From Ruminococcus sp. (lineage in GTDB: Bacteria > Bacillota > Clostridia > Oscillospirales > Ruminococcaceae): DNA of 36,525 nucleotides. Every line of letters begins with the position of its first letter. The stretch's first letter is position 1. Below the pieces are notes generated by a model. It worked only from the letters and a program-made list of their open reading frames with translations. It was not told the DNA's origin and did not search any database. The position numbers were made by a program, and so were the translations under genes. Positions 1-9,431 of this stretch are shown here, piece after piece. The DNA lies in NCBI GenBank assembly GCA_014799765.1, contig JAAVHK010000130.1:1-36525 (forward strand), in the 5' to 3' direction.

Positions 1-130
1 AATCCTTTGATAATGAAACAGTTTTTATATTATACTTTCCCTGTCCTAACATTGTTATCGCAGATGTTATATATGCAGATTCCCAGTCTGCGTACTGCTG
101 TAAGATGACAATTAAAATAGTCCTGCTCAT
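1..130 (-). CDS. DJ-1/PfpI-like (type 1 glutamine amidotransferase-like) protein, N-terminal fragment cut by window edge
   Basis: Not in ORF track. Minus-strand ATG at 130-128 preceded by AGGAGG; reads MSRTILIVILQQYADWESAYITSAITMLGQGKYNIKTVSLSKD..., resembling the N-terminus of DJ-1/PfpI-family proteins; open to window edge. Confidence 0.7.
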   Translation of the reverse strand, partial: MSRTILIVILQQYADWESAYITSAITMLGQGKYNIKTVSLSKD

Positions 131-145
131 TTTATTTCCTCCTGT

Positions 146-649
146 TTATAAATCCAATAAAAAGAAATCGTTTATATCGCAATCTTTATAAGGGTGACTG
201 AATTTTATCGGCAAATCCTCTTCAATAATTTTCCTGAATCCTGCTTTTTTATAAAATTTATGTGCTCTTTCCGTATTACGTGGTGTATCAAGTAAAATAA
301 TTCTATAGCCTTTTTCTCTTGCAAAAGACAAAAGAACATCATAAAGTTTTCTGCCAATATGATTAGGTGTACCCTGATAACTTTCATATACAAAAAATTT
401 CTTTAAAACAGCGATTTCCGCACTATACGGCATTATTCCTATTGTACCTATCAGTTTATCGTTATCTGTAGCAATCCAAAAATTACCACCATTATTTATA
501 TATGATTCAACAATATTCAATAAATCAGGCTGATCGTCTACTGTAACATATGGTCTTGTACCGTCATTCTGAAAATGCAAAACAATATCTATGACATCTT
601 GTGTGTATTTTTCTTCAAACTGTCTTATTGTAATCATTTTACCCCTCAT
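146..649 (-). CDS. GNAT family N-acetyltransferase
   Basis: GNAT-like fold signature (LIGTIGIMPY...AVLKKFFVYESYQGTPNHIGRKLYDVLLSFAREKGY...RAHKFYKKAGF). Start probably the internal Met (MITIRQFEE, about 634). Confidence 0.85.
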   Translation of the reverse strand: MRGKMITIRQFEEKYTQDVIDIVLHFQNDGTRPYVTVDDQPDLLNIVESYINNGGNFWIATDNDKLIGTIGIMPYSAEIAVLKKFFVYESYQGTPNHIGRKLYDVLLSFAREKGYRIILLDTPRNTERAHKFYKKAGFRKIIEEDLPIKFSHPYKDCDINDFFLLDL

Positions 650-735
650 AACCGTGAATTTTATTGAATATTACATTTAAAGTACAACAGGCAGGAGTTA
701 CCCTGCCCGTGCAAAATTATTTCCAAATCATTAAA

Positions 736-1965
736 TTACTTGTTATCTCTCTTCTGGTCGAGTTTTGCCTTTACGTGTATCGGAAGTCCGAAAAGATTGA
801 TAAAGCCTGTAGCATCTGCCTGATTATATACTTCGTCAGCGTCGAATGTTGCAACTTCTTCGTCGTAAAGTGTGTACGGTGAAGTAACTCCGGCATTGAT
901 TATATTTCCCTTATAGAGTTTAAGTTTAACGTCACCGGTAACTGTCTTCTGTGTTTCGGTAACAAATGCACTCATTGCCTCACGTAACGGTGTGAACCAC
1001 TGACCGTTATATACTATATCCGCAAACTTTATACTCAGATACTGTTTAACTCTTGCTGTTTCCTTGTCGAGACAGAGCGTTTCGAGTACTTCGTGTGCAT
1101 GATAAAGTATTGCACCACCAGGGGTTTCATAAACACCTCTTGACTTCATACCTACAAGACGGTTTTCAACAAGGTCTGCAAGTCCGATACCGTTTTCACC
1201 GCCAAGTTTATTAAGGGTGGTTACTATTTCCGTACCGTTCATTTCCTTGCCGTCGATAGCCGTCGGAATACCCTTTTCAAAGTGAATTGTAACATATGTG
1301 GGCTTATCCGGTGCGTTTATTGGTGATACGCCTAATTCAAGGAAACCTTCCTTTTCGTACTGCGGTTCGTTAGCAGGGTCTTCGAGGTCAAGACCTTCGT
1401 GTGAAAGATGCCATATATTCTTATCTTTAGAATAGTTTGTCTCTCTGTTAATCTTCAGCGGAATTTCATGAGCCTCGGCATAGTCGATTTCTTCGTCTCT
1501 TGACTTGATATTCCATTCTCTCCACGGTGCTATGATTGCCATATCCGGTGCGAATGCCTTTATAGCAAGTTCAAAACGTACCTGGTCATTACCCTTACCG
1601 GTACAGCCATGACAGATTGCGTCAGCACCCTCTGCGATAGCTATTTCTGCTATCTTCTTTGCAATTATCGGACGTGCAAAAGATGTTCCGAGTAAATACC
1701 TGTTCTCGTATACAGCACCAGCCTGTACAGTCGGGAAAACATAATCCTGTATAAATTCTTCCTTTAAGTCAAGGACGATGAGCTTGGAAGCTCCTGTTTT
1801 CTTAGCCTTTTCGTCGAGACCGTCAAGTTCTGTACCCTGTCCCACGTCAGCGGAAACAGCGATTACTTCGCAGTTGTTGTAATTTTCCTTGAGCCACGGA
1901 ATTATGATAGATGTATCAAGTCCGCCGGAATAAGCAAGTACTACTTTTTTTATTTCCTTAGCCAT
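736..1965 (-). CDS. argG: Argininosuccinate synthase
   Basis: [29 protein letters not shown]... (PP-loop SGGLDTS) and full-length ArgG homology; start trimmed to MAKE behind AGGAGG. Confidence 0.97.
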   Translation of the reverse strand: MAKEIKKVVLAYSGGLDTSIIIPWLKENYNNCEVIAVSADVGQGTELDGLDEKAKKTGASKLIVLDLKEEFIQDYVFPTVQAGAVYENRYLLGTSFARPIIAKKIAEIAIAEGADAICHGCTGKGNDQVRFELAIKAFAPDMAIIAPWREWNIKSRDEEIDYAEAHEIPLKINRETNYSKDKNIWHLSHEGLDLEDPANEPQYEKEGFLELGVSPINAPDKPTYVTIHFEKGIPTAIDGKEMNGTEIVTTLNKLGGENGIGLADLVENRLVGMKSRGVYETPGGAILYHAHEVLETLCLDKETARVKQYLSIKFADIVYNGQWFTPLREAMSAFVTETQKTVTGDVKLKLYKGNIINAGVTSPYTLYDEEVATFDADEVYNQADATGFINLFGLPIHVKAKLDQKRDNK

Positions 1966-2001
1966 TGTAAAAAACCTCCTGAAATAATATTCAATAAATA
2001 T

Positions 2002-2029
2002 ATTATACACTTATTCCAGACGTTGTCAA
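2002..2029 (-). promoter_or_regulatory. Sigma-A-like promoter of argG (TTGACA-16-TATAAT)
   Basis: On + strand ATTATA 2002-2007 and TGTCAA 2024-2029, spacer 16. Confidence 0.8.
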
Positions 2030-2036
2030 GGGGTTT

Positions 2037-2050
2037 TGCATAAATATTCA
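2037..2050. promoter_or_regulatory. Putative ArgR operator (ARG box-like)
   Basis: TGCATAAATATTCA fits TGNATNNNNATNCA, directly upstream of the argG -35. Confidence 0.55.
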
Positions 2051-2061
2051 TTTTTTCAGAA

Positions 2062-2085
2062 AATATTCACATTTCAGTGAATATT
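2062..2085. repeat. Perfect inverted repeat AATATTCAC-6-GTGAATATT upstream of argG (possible second operator)
   Basis: 9-bp arms 2062-2070 and 2077-2085. Confidence 0.6.
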
Positions 2086-2190
2086 ATTCAAACATTGAAA
2101 TTTATGAAATAATTATATGGAAAATGTCACATTAAAACATATTCCGTTTTGTGAATTTCTACAATTTTTAATAGATTATTTTTATTTTAC

Positions 2191-2219
2191 TTGATATTTT
2201 CTGTTTTTAATGCTATAAT
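2191..2219 (+). promoter_or_regulatory. Promoter of mdh/ldh-family gene (TTGATA-17-TATAAT)
   Basis: TTGATA 2191-2196, TATAAT 2214-2219. Confidence 0.75.
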
Positions 2220-2281
2220 AGATTCATGTATAAATTCGTATCTTGTATGCGAAAAATTTTTTTATGGAGGCTATCAATCCT

Positions 2282-3232
2282 ATGAAAGATAATAAAGGCA
2301 GTAAAATTTCCGTTCTCGGTGCCGGAAATGTAGGCGCAACTATCGCTTACACTTTTGCAGTACATGGCACCTGCTCAGATGTCGTTCTTGTTGACATCAA
2401 TGAAGCAAAGGCTAAAGGCGAAGCTATGGATATCCGCCATGGTATCTCTTTCGCACACAACATTGATATCACCGACGGCACTTACGACGATATAGCCGGT
2501 TCTGATATCGTTGTTGTTACTCTCGGTATGGGCAGAAAACCTGGTCAGTCAAGGCTTGACCTCATGCAGAACAATGTAAACATCATAAAACAGGTTATGC
2601 CGAATGTTGCTAAAATAGCTCCTGAAGCTATCTATGTTGTAGTAAGCAATCCTGTTGACATTCTTACATACGCTATCTTACAGTGTACAGACCTTAAACC
2701 CTCACAGGTTATCGGTTCAGGTACTATCCTCGACAGTGCGAGACTTCGTTCTGATATTGCCGAAAAGGCTTGTATCAGTCCGAAAAGCATTCATGCGTAT
2801 ATGTTCGGCGAACATGGTGATACTTCTTTCGTACCGTGGTCTACTACTAATATTGGCGGAATGAATATGTTCGACTACTGGACTTCAACAGGACGTTCAA
2901 TTGAAGAACTCGATACCGATACTATTGAAAAAAATGTCCGTGCCGCTGGCGGTGAGGTTATCAAGCGAAAAGGTGCTACTTTCTATGCTATCGCTCTTTC
3001 CGTAAACAAAATCTGTGAAACTATTATCCGCAATGCAAATAATATCCTTACTGTTTCTACTCTCACACACGGCAGATACGGTATTGACGATGTATGTCTT
3101 TCACTCCCGTGCATTGTAAACGGTCACGGTATTGCCGGTGAAGTAAATCCACCTCTCCTTGAAGAAGAACTCGAAAAACTCCGCAAGAGTGCTGATACCT
3201 TAAAACAGTTTATCGCACAGATTGATTTCTGA
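2282..3232 (+). CDS. LDH/MDH superfamily dehydrogenase; predicted malate dehydrogenase
   Basis: GAGNVGAT Rossmann motif, GEHGDTSFVPWS catalytic motif; specificity loop GMGRKPGQSRLDL carries Arg where LDHs have Gln102. Start at MKDNKG behind GGAGG. Confidence 0.9.
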   Translation: MKDNKGSKISVLGAGNVGATIAYTFAVHGTCSDVVLVDINEAKAKGEAMDIRHGISFAHNIDITDGTYDDIAGSDIVVVTLGMGRKPGQSRLDLMQNNVNIIKQVMPNVAKIAPEAIYVVVSNPVDILTYAILQCTDLKPSQVIGSGTILDSARLRSDIAEKACISPKSIHAYMFGEHGDTSFVPWSTTNIGGMNMFDYWTSTGRSIEELDTDTIEKNVRAAGGEVIKRKGATFYAIALSVNKICETIIRNANNILTVSTLTHGRYGIDDVCLSLPCIVNGHGIAGEVNPPLLEEELEKLRKSADTLKQFIAQIDF

Positions 3233-3247
3233 AAATAACTGAATCTC

Positions 3248-3291
3248 AGCGAAAAACCGTTCAAATTTATGGTTTTTCGCTGTTATTTTTA
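3248..3291 (+). terminator. Rho-independent terminator/attenuator
   Basis: AGCGAAAAACC ... GGTTTTTCGCT followed by GTTATTTTT. Confidence 0.75.
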
Positions 3292-3309
3292 AGAAAGGAT
3301 ATTTTTAAA

Positions 3310-4485
3310 ATGAATTATGCTGAAGAATCCCTTAAAAAACATCTCGAATGGAAAGGCAAAGTAGAAGTTATATGCCGTACACCTCTCGAAACTACTGAAG
3401 ATTTATCACTTGCCTATACCCCTGGTGTAGCTCAACCGTGTCTTGAAATTCAGAAAGATGTTCTCAAAAGTTATGACCTTACACGCCGTTCAAACCTTGT
3501 AGCCGTCGTTACTGACGGTACTGCTGTACTCGGTCTCGGTGATATAGGTCCGGAAGCCGGTATGCCTGTTATGGAGGGCAAATGTGCTTTATTCAAGGCT
3601 TTCGGTGATGTAGATGCTATACCTTTATGTGTACGCTCTAAATCAGTTGACGATATTGTTAATACTGTACGACTTCTTGCCGGTTCTTTCGGTGGTGTAA
3701 ACCTCGAAGATATTTCCGCACCTCGTTGTTTTGAAATAGAAAAGAAACTCAAAGAATGCTGTGATATTCCGATTTTCCACGATGACCAGCACGGTACGGC
3801 TGTTGTTACTCTCGCCGCTATGCTGAACGCTCTTAAACTTACCGGAAAACATATCGACGATATACGTGTTGTTACAAGCGGAGCAGGTGCGGCAGGTATC
3901 GCTATTATAAAACTTCTCATTTCAATGGGTCTGAAAGATGTCGTTCTCTGTGACCGTAAAGGTGCTATTTATAAGGGACGTACCGAAGACATGAACCCCG
4001 TAAAAGAAGAAATGGCTGAAATTACCAACAAACAGTTAAGAAAAGGTACTCTCGCCGAAGTCATAAAGGGTGCAGATGTCTTTATAGGTGTTTCCGCTCC
4101 GAACTGTCTTACTAAAGAAATGGTTAAGTCTATGGCTAAAGACCCTGTTATTTTCCCTATGGCTAATCCTACCCCCGAAATCATGCCAGAAGATGCTATT
4201 GAAGCCGGTGCTGTTGTTGTCGGTACTGGCAGAAGCGATTATCCTAATCAGATTAACAACGTCCTCGCTTTCCCTGGTATTTTCAGAGGTGCGTTAGACG
4301 TCCGTGCAAGTGACATCAATGACGCTATGAAAATCGCCGCCGCTAAAGCTATTGCTTCTTTCGTAACAGATGACAAACTTGCTCCCGATTATATCATACC
4401 CAGTGTTCTCGATAAATCAGTTGCAAAAGCTGTTGCCGAAGCTGTAGCTAAAGCCGCTCGTGATACCGGCGTTGCAAGATTATAA
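3310..4485 (+). CDS. Malic enzyme (NAD(P)-dependent, bacterial short form)
   Basis: LAYTPGVAQPC, VVTDGTAVLGLGDIGPEAGMPVMEGK, IPIFHDDQHGTAVV, SGAGAAGIAI motifs. Confidence 0.95.
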   Translation: MNYAEESLKKHLEWKGKVEVICRTPLETTEDLSLAYTPGVAQPCLEIQKDVLKSYDLTRRSNLVAVVTDGTAVLGLGDIGPEAGMPVMEGKCALFKAFGDVDAIPLCVRSKSVDDIVNTVRLLAGSFGGVNLEDISAPRCFEIEKKLKECCDIPIFHDDQHGTAVVTLAAMLNALKLTGKHIDDIRVVTSGAGAAGIAIIKLLISMGLKDVVLCDRKGAIYKGRTEDMNPVKEEMAEITNKQLRKGTLAEVIKGADVFIGVSAPNCLTKEMVKSMAKDPVIFPMANPTPEIMPEDAIEAGAVVVGTGRSDYPNQINNVLAFPGIFRGALDVRASDINDAMKIAAAKAIASFVTDDKLAPDYIIPSVLDKSVAKAVAEAVAKAARDTGVARL

Positions 4486-4499
4486 TAAAATATTTTTCC

Positions 4500-4535
4500 C
4501 TCCGGACAGTCGTAAAAAAGACTGTCCGGATTTTA
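4500..4535 (+). terminator. Rho-independent terminator
   Basis: TCCGGACAGTC-GTAAAAAA-GACTGTCCGGA followed by TTTTA. Confidence 0.8.
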
Positions 4536-4551
4536 CAAAAGGAGTTTTTTT

Positions 4552-5778
4552 ATGTCCCTTAATGATACACCATCCGGCGAAAGAATCCATATAGGTTTCT
4601 TCGGTAAAAGAAATGCCGGTAAATCAAGTCTTGTAAATGCTGTGACCGGTCAGGAAATTTCTGTGGTATCCGATATAAAAGGTACTACTACTGACCCTGT
4701 TTCAAAAACTATGGAACTTCTTCCACTCGGTCCGGTAGTAATTACCGATACCGCCGGTTATGATGATTCCGGTACTCTCGGTGAAATGCGTGTCCGCAAA
4801 ACAAAACAGATTCTTAATAAAACCGATATTGCTGTTCTCGTCGTTGACTGTACAACCGGTATTTCTGATTCTGATACTGAACTTATTCAACTATTCAAAT
4901 CCAAAAATATTCCGTATATTATCGCCTACAATAAATCGGATATTAAAAATTTTCCATGTGAAACAATCGGACAATCCGAAAAACAAAATGTTACACGTAG
5001 AACAACTGAAATTTTTGTAAGTGCCGTCAATAAATACAATATCCATGAACTGAAAGAAAAAATTGCTTCTGTTGCCGTCCGTGAATCTGAAAAACATATA
5101 GTCGGTGACCTGATAAAGCCGGAAGATATTATCATTCTTGTTACTCCTATTGACAGTTCTGCCCCTAAAGGTCGTTTAATTCTCCCTCAACAACAAACTA
5201 TCCGTGATATTCTTGACTCAGATGCTATAGCCGTTGTTACCAAAGAATTTCAGTTATCCGATACTCTTGAAAAATTTCCCACTCCTAAAATGGTAATTAC
5301 AGACAGTCAGGCTTTCGGTTACGTAAGTAAAATAGTTCCCGAAAATATTCCGCTTACGTCGTTTTCAATTCTTATGGCTCGTTACAAAGGTTTCCTCGAA
5401 ACTGCGGTAAAAGGTGCGTCGGCTATCCGTAATCTTCAGGACGGTGACAAAATTCTTATATCCGAAGGCTGTACTCATCACAGGCAATGCGGTGACATCG
5501 GTAGCGTAAAATTACCTGCTCTTCTCCGAAAATTTACCGGAAAATCTTTAAATATAAACCTTTCCTCCGGTATCGACTTTCCGGAAAATTTATCTGATTT
5601 TAAATTAGTCATACATTGCGGTGGCTGTATGCTGAATCAACGTGAAGTTTCTTTCCGTATGAAATCCGCTATTGACCAGAATATCCCGTTTACAAATTAT
5701 GGTATCGCTATAGCCCTCATGAACGGCATCTTAAAAAGAAGTATTCAGATTTTTCCCGATATGGTGAATCTGTTATGA
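4552..5778 (+). CDS. hydF: [FeFe]-hydrogenase H-cluster maturation GTPase HydF
   Basis: GKRNAGKSSLVNAVTGQ, KGTTTDPVSKTMELLPLGPVVITDTAG, C-terminal CTHHRQC...HCGGCM Fe-S motif. Confidence 0.95.
   Translation: MSLNDTPSGERIHIGFFGKRNAGKSSLVNAVTGQEISVVSDIKGTTTDPVSKTMELLPLGPVVITDTAGYDDSGTLGEMRVRKTKQILNKTDIAVLVVDCTTGISDSDTELIQLFKSKNIPYIIAYNKSDIKNFPCETIGQSEKQNVTRRTTEIFVSAVNKYNIHELKEKIASVAVRESEKHIVGDLIKPEDIIILVTPIDSSAPKGRLILPQQQTIRDILDSDAIAVVTKEFQLSDTLEKFPTPKMVITDSQAFGYVSKIVPENIPLTSFSILMARYKGFLETAVKGASAIRNLQDGDKILISEGCTHHRQCGDIGSVKLPALLRKFTGKSLNINLSSGIDFPENLSDFKLVIHCGGCMLNQREVSFRMKSAIDQNIPFTNYGIAIALMNGILKRSIQIFPDMVNLL
4950..4965. promoter_or_regulatory. parS-like site inside hydF (weaker)
   Basis: TTTTCCATGTGAAACA, three mismatches. 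Confidence 0.4.
4989..5004. promoter_or_regulatory. parS-like site inside hydF
   Basis: TGTTACACGTAGAACA, two mismatches. Confidence 0.55.
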
Positions 5779-6164
5779 AAAAACGTATTCCATATATAAC
5801 GGGATTCTTCCTGCTCCTGATTGTTGAAGTCTTAATAGCTATCTTTATATCCGGCGGTTTTATCAGAAACTATTTCGGTGATGTTATTGTAGTATGGGTT
5901 GTCTACTGTTTCGTGAAAATATTCCACGTAGAACAAAATTCATATATTACCGCCCTTGGTGTAATGATTTTCGCTTATCTCGTGGAGTTCCTGCAATATA
6001 TCCATATAGTTGACATACTTGGTCTCGGAAATATAAAATTCTTCCGTGTACTTATCGGGACAAGTTTTTCTGTTATTGATTTACTATGCTATTCTGCCGG
6101 TACTCTCGTAACTGTTATTATTATTTTCCTTAAATCAAAAATCAAAAAACATTTTACTCCCTGA
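5775..6164 (+). CDS. DUF2809-like small membrane protein
   Basis: Hydrophobic segments; RNYFGDVIVVWVVYC ... AYLVEFLQ ... LGTSFSVIDLLCYSAG pattern recalls DUF2809; overlaps hydF stop by 4 nt. Confidence 0.7.
   Translation: MKKRIPYITGFFLLLIVEVLIAIFISGGFIRNYFGDVIVVWVVYCFVKIFHVEQNSYITALGVMIFAYLVEFLQYIHIVDILGLGNIKFFRVLIGTSFSVIDLLCYSAGTLVTVIIIFLKSKIKKHFTP
5920..5935. promoter_or_regulatory. parS-like site inside DUF2809 gene
   Basis: TATTCCACGTAGAACA, two mismatches. Confidence 0.55.
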
Positions 6165-6230
6165 CAGAATATAATAAATAAATCCGTTAATAATAGTATC
6201 AGAAAAATTTCAACACAGGGAGTGAATATT

Positions 6231-6581
6231 ATGTCTGTAAAACGGGGAGAAATTTATTATGCTGACCTTAGTCCTGTTGTAGGCTCGGAACAGGGTGGCA
6301 TAAGACCAGTACTTATTGTTCAGAATGATATCGGTAACAAACACAGTCCTACTGTTATCGCCGCTGCCATAACAAGTCAGCGTGACAAAACCCATCTTCC
6401 GACACATATCGAAGTACAAGCGGATAAGTGCGGTCTCTCTAAAGACAGTATCGTTCTTCTTGAACAGATACGCACTTTGGATAAAAAACGTCTGAAAGAC
6501 AAAATGGGTGAACTTGACCTCGGTGCTATGAACAAAGTAAATACAGCTCTTTCAATAAGTTTCGGTCTCGGTATAACCTGA
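6231..6581 (+). CDS. mazF: MazF/PemK-family endoribonuclease toxin
   Basis: [31 protein letters not shown]...HLPTHIEV...[17 protein letters not shown] is the MazF/NdoA signature; ATG at 6231 behind AGGGAGTGA. Confidence 0.93.
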   Translation: MSVKRGEIYYADLSPVVGSEQGGIRPVLIVQNDIGNKHSPTVIAAAITSQRDKTHLPTHIEVQADKCGLSKDSIVLLEQIRTLDKKRLKDKMGELDLGAMNKVNTALSISFGLGIT

Positions 6582-6582
6582 A

Positions 6583-6615
6583 AAAAGTCCCTTATCTTAA
6601 GGGACTTTTCTTTTA
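6583..6615 (+). terminator. Rho-independent terminator
   Basis: AAAGTCCCTTA-TCT-TAAGGGACTTTTCTTTT. Confidence 0.88.
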
Positions 6616-6717
6616 TATACTCAAAAAATTTTCCGGCTATTTAATTTCCTGCATATTTGTCCGTATATTTTCATATTCTGTAATGACGAATCAACAACAT
6701 CTGAAAGGGTGATTATT

Positions 6718-9339
6718 ATGGGTCTTACAGAAAAAGAAGCATCGGCAAGGCTTAAGGAAGACGGAAAAAACGTCCTCGACGGCGGTAAAAAAACAAGTCC
6801 TGTCATGATTTTCTTCAATCAGTTCAAGGACGTTATGGTTATGATTCTGCTTGGTGCTACTGTCATATCGGTTCTTCTGGGCGAAATCTCCGACGCTGTG
6901 ACTATTATTCTTATAGTCCTGCTTAATGCTATACTCGGTTTCATTCAGGAATACAGAACCGAACACACTCTTGAAGCTCTCAAGTCTATGACTTCTCCTA
7001 CCGCCAAGTGCTATCGTGACGGCAACCTAAAGGAAATTGATGCCTCCGAACTTGTAGTAGATGATGTCATAGAAATAGAAGCCGGTGACAGAATACCTGC
7101 TGATTGTGTTATTCTTAAATCTTTCGGTTTCTTCGCAGATGAGGCTATGCTTACCGGCGAATCTGAAGCCGTCGCAAAAATAACAGGTCTCACCAATGAT
7201 ACCGACAATTCACTTAACAAGGACAATATTGTTTACTGTGGTACATCTGCTACCAAAGGCGTATGTCGTGCTAAAGTTATCGCTACAGGTAAACGTACTC
7301 AGATGGGCAGAATCTCTGAAATGCTCTCTGACATCGACAAGGAAATGACCCCTCTGCAAAAACGTCTCGCCGAACTCGGAAAAGTTGTCGCCGTAATATG
7401 TCTCGTAGTATGCGTAGCGGTCTTTGTTGCCGGTGTACTCCGTGGTGAAGATGTCTTTGAAATGCTTATGACCGGTATCACTATTGCCATAGCCGCTATT
7501 CCGGAAGGTCTTCCGGCAACTGTTACTATTGCTCTCGCCCTCGCCGTAAACCGTATGTTAAAACAAAAAGCTCTTGTAAATAAATTACATAGTGTCGAAA
7601 CTCTCGGTTGTGCCTCTGTGATATGTTCCGACAAAACAGGTACTATTACAGAAAACAAAATGACTGTAACCGAAATATGTACTGTAGGCGAAAGTTACTA
7701 CTTCAGCGGTATGGGCTATCGCATAAACGGTGGTCTTACTAAAGGCAAGGAAAATATCTCCGTAAATCCACAGAATGAAAAATCCCTCATGGAAGCCTTA
7801 CGGTGCGGTGTCTTATGCTCTACCGCTACAATAAGTACGCTCAAACAACCTAAAAGTCGTAGCCGTGGAAATCTTACCGGTAAAGGTGAATGGCAGGTCA
7901 CCGGTGACCCTACCGAAATAGCTTTACTTATCGCCGCTGCCAAAGCCGGTATCACTAAAGAATCCCTTGAAATTAATTTCCGTAAACTTGATGAATACCC
8001 TTTCGACAGCGAAACTCGTTTTATGGCTGTACACTGTTCTGCTAACTCCGAAAAAAGAATATACTTCAAAGGTGCTGAAGAAGTTATTGTACCACGCTGT
8101 ACTCAGTATATGGACGAATCAGGTGAAATAAAAACTCTTACTCCTAAAATCAGACGTGAAATTTCTGATAAAGTTATAGAAATGTCCGATAAGGCTCTGA
8201 GAGTTCTCGCTCTCGCTTACTGCATATCCGATAAATTAGACCCTCAGAAAACTAATCTCGTATTTCTCGGACTTTCCGGCATGATTGACCCACCTCGTGA
8301 AGAAGCTAAAACCGCTATACGTAAATGTTCTAACGCTTCCGTAAAAACGGTCATGATTACCGGTGACCATATTAATACTGCTGTTGCAGTCGCTAAAAAA
8401 GCGGGTCTGCTGAAAGGCGGTATGGCTATGACCGGTGCGGAACTCGATAAAATTTCAGATGAGGAACTCGACAGGGAAATTCATAAATATACCGTTTTCG
8501 CAAGAGTTGAACCCATACATAAACTTAGAATAGTACGTAGTTTTAAACGTCGTGGGGAAATCGTCACCATGACCGGCGACGGTGTCAATGACGCTCCCGC
8601 TATAAAAGAAGCTGATGTCGGTGTGGCTATGGGCGTTACCGGTACTGACGTTACCAAACAAGCCGCTGATGTTATTCTCCTTGATGACAATTTAGCTACT
8701 CTTGTAAATGCCGTCGAGCAGGGTAGGTGCGTATATTCCAATATAAGAAAATTTGTACGGTATCTGTTATCATGTAATATAGGCGAAGTTCTTACAATGT
8801 TTCTCGGAATCTTAATGGGTATGCCTATTGTACTTCTACCTGTACAGATTCTTCTTGTAAATCTCGTGACAGACGGTTTACCGGCTATTGCCCTCGGTCT
8901 CGAACCTCCTGAAGATGACATCATGACCAAACCTCCCCGAAAATCTACAGAAGGTTTCTTCTCAGACGGTCTTATGGGTAAAATTATTTTCCGTGGTGTA
9001 TTTATAGGTCTTTCAACGCTTGCCTCTTTCGCCGTGACTATGCGTACTGGCGGTACTATCGAAGCCGGACGTACTGCCGCCCTGATTACTCTTGTAATGT
9101 CACAGCTTATACACGTCTTTGAATGCAAATCCGAAACCAAATCAATATTCAAAATAAAATTTTTCAATAACATAAAACTCGTACTCGCTGTGCTTGTATC
9201 TTTCGGAGCATTGGCATTAGCTGTAATGTTTCCACCATTACAAACCGTCTTTGAAACTGTTTCTCTTAATTCACAACAACTTCTTATTGCTTTGGGATTC
9301 AGTATAGCAATTCCTGTTATAAGTGCGATTTTTCAATAA
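6718..9339 (+). CDS. P-type Ca2+/cation-transporting ATPase (SERCA-like)
   Basis: MLTGESEAV, IPEGLPATV, CSDKTGTIT, TGDGVNDAPAIKEADVGVAMG; ATG 6718 behind GAAAGGGTGA. Confidence 0.95.
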   Translation: MGLTEKEASARLKEDGKNVLDGGKKTSPVMIFFNQFKDVMVMILLGATVISVLLGEISDAVTIILIVLLNAILGFIQEYRTEHTLEALKSMTSPTAKCYRDGNLKEIDASELVVDDVIEIEAGDRIPADCVILKSFGFFADEAMLTGESEAVAKITGLTNDTDNSLNKDNIVYCGTSATKGVCRAKVIATGKRTQMGRISEMLSDIDKEMTPLQKRLAELGKVVAVICLVVCVAVFVAGVLRGEDVFEMLMTGITIAIAAIPEGLPATVTIALALAVNRMLKQKALVNKLHSVETLGCASVICSDKTGTITENKMTVTEICTVGESYYFSGMGYRINGGLTKGKENISVNPQNEKSLMEALRCGVLCSTATISTLKQPKSRSRGNLTGKGEWQVTGDPTEIALLIAAAKAGITKESLEINFRKLDEYPFDSETRFMAVHCSANSEKRIYFKGAEEVIVPRCTQYMDESGEIKTLTPKIRREISDKVIEMSDKALRVLALAYCISDKLDPQKTNLVFLGLSGMIDPPREEAKTAIRKCSNASVKTVMITGDHINTAVAVAKKAGLLKGGMAMTGAELDKISDEELDREIHKYTVFARVEPIHKLRIVRSFKRRGEIVTMTGDGVNDAPAIKEADVGVAMGVTGTDVTKQAADVILLDDNLATLVNAVEQGRCVYSNIRKFVRYLLSCNIGEVLTMFLGILMGMPIVLLPVQILLVNLVTDGLPAIALGLEPPEDDIMTKPPRKSTEGFFSDGLMGKIIFRGVFIGLSTLASFAVTMRTGGTIEAGRTAALITLVMSQLIHVFECKSETKSIFKIKFFNNIKLVLAVLVSFGALALAVMFPPLQTVFETVSLNSQQLLIALGFSIAIPVISAIFQ

Positions 9340-9342
9340 TAT

Positions 9343-9358
9343 AGTTCTATGTGGAACA
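9343..9358. promoter_or_regulatory. parS-like site (weaker)
   Basis: AGTTCTATGTGGAACA, three mismatches. Confidence 0.45.
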
Positions 9359-9415
9359 TTTTAAATTTTCCAGTAATATAATCAAACCTCCGTGAAACAA
9401 TATTATCAAGTAAAT

Positions 9416-9431
9416 TGTTCCACATGTAACA
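9416..9431. promoter_or_regulatory. parS-like site
   Basis: TGTTCCACATGTAACA, two mismatches. Confidence 0.6.

Noticed and set aside
664-882. 72-aa plus-strand ORF overlapping argG 3' end
   Set aside because: Antisense to argG, no RBS or recognisable family.
8090-8105. TGTACCACGCTGTACT resembling parS
   Set aside because: Too many mismatches and explained by conserved ATPase coding sequence.
8481-9173. 230-aa minus-strand ORF inside the P-type ATPase
   Set aside because: Antisense to conserved ATPase motifs; no independent coding support.
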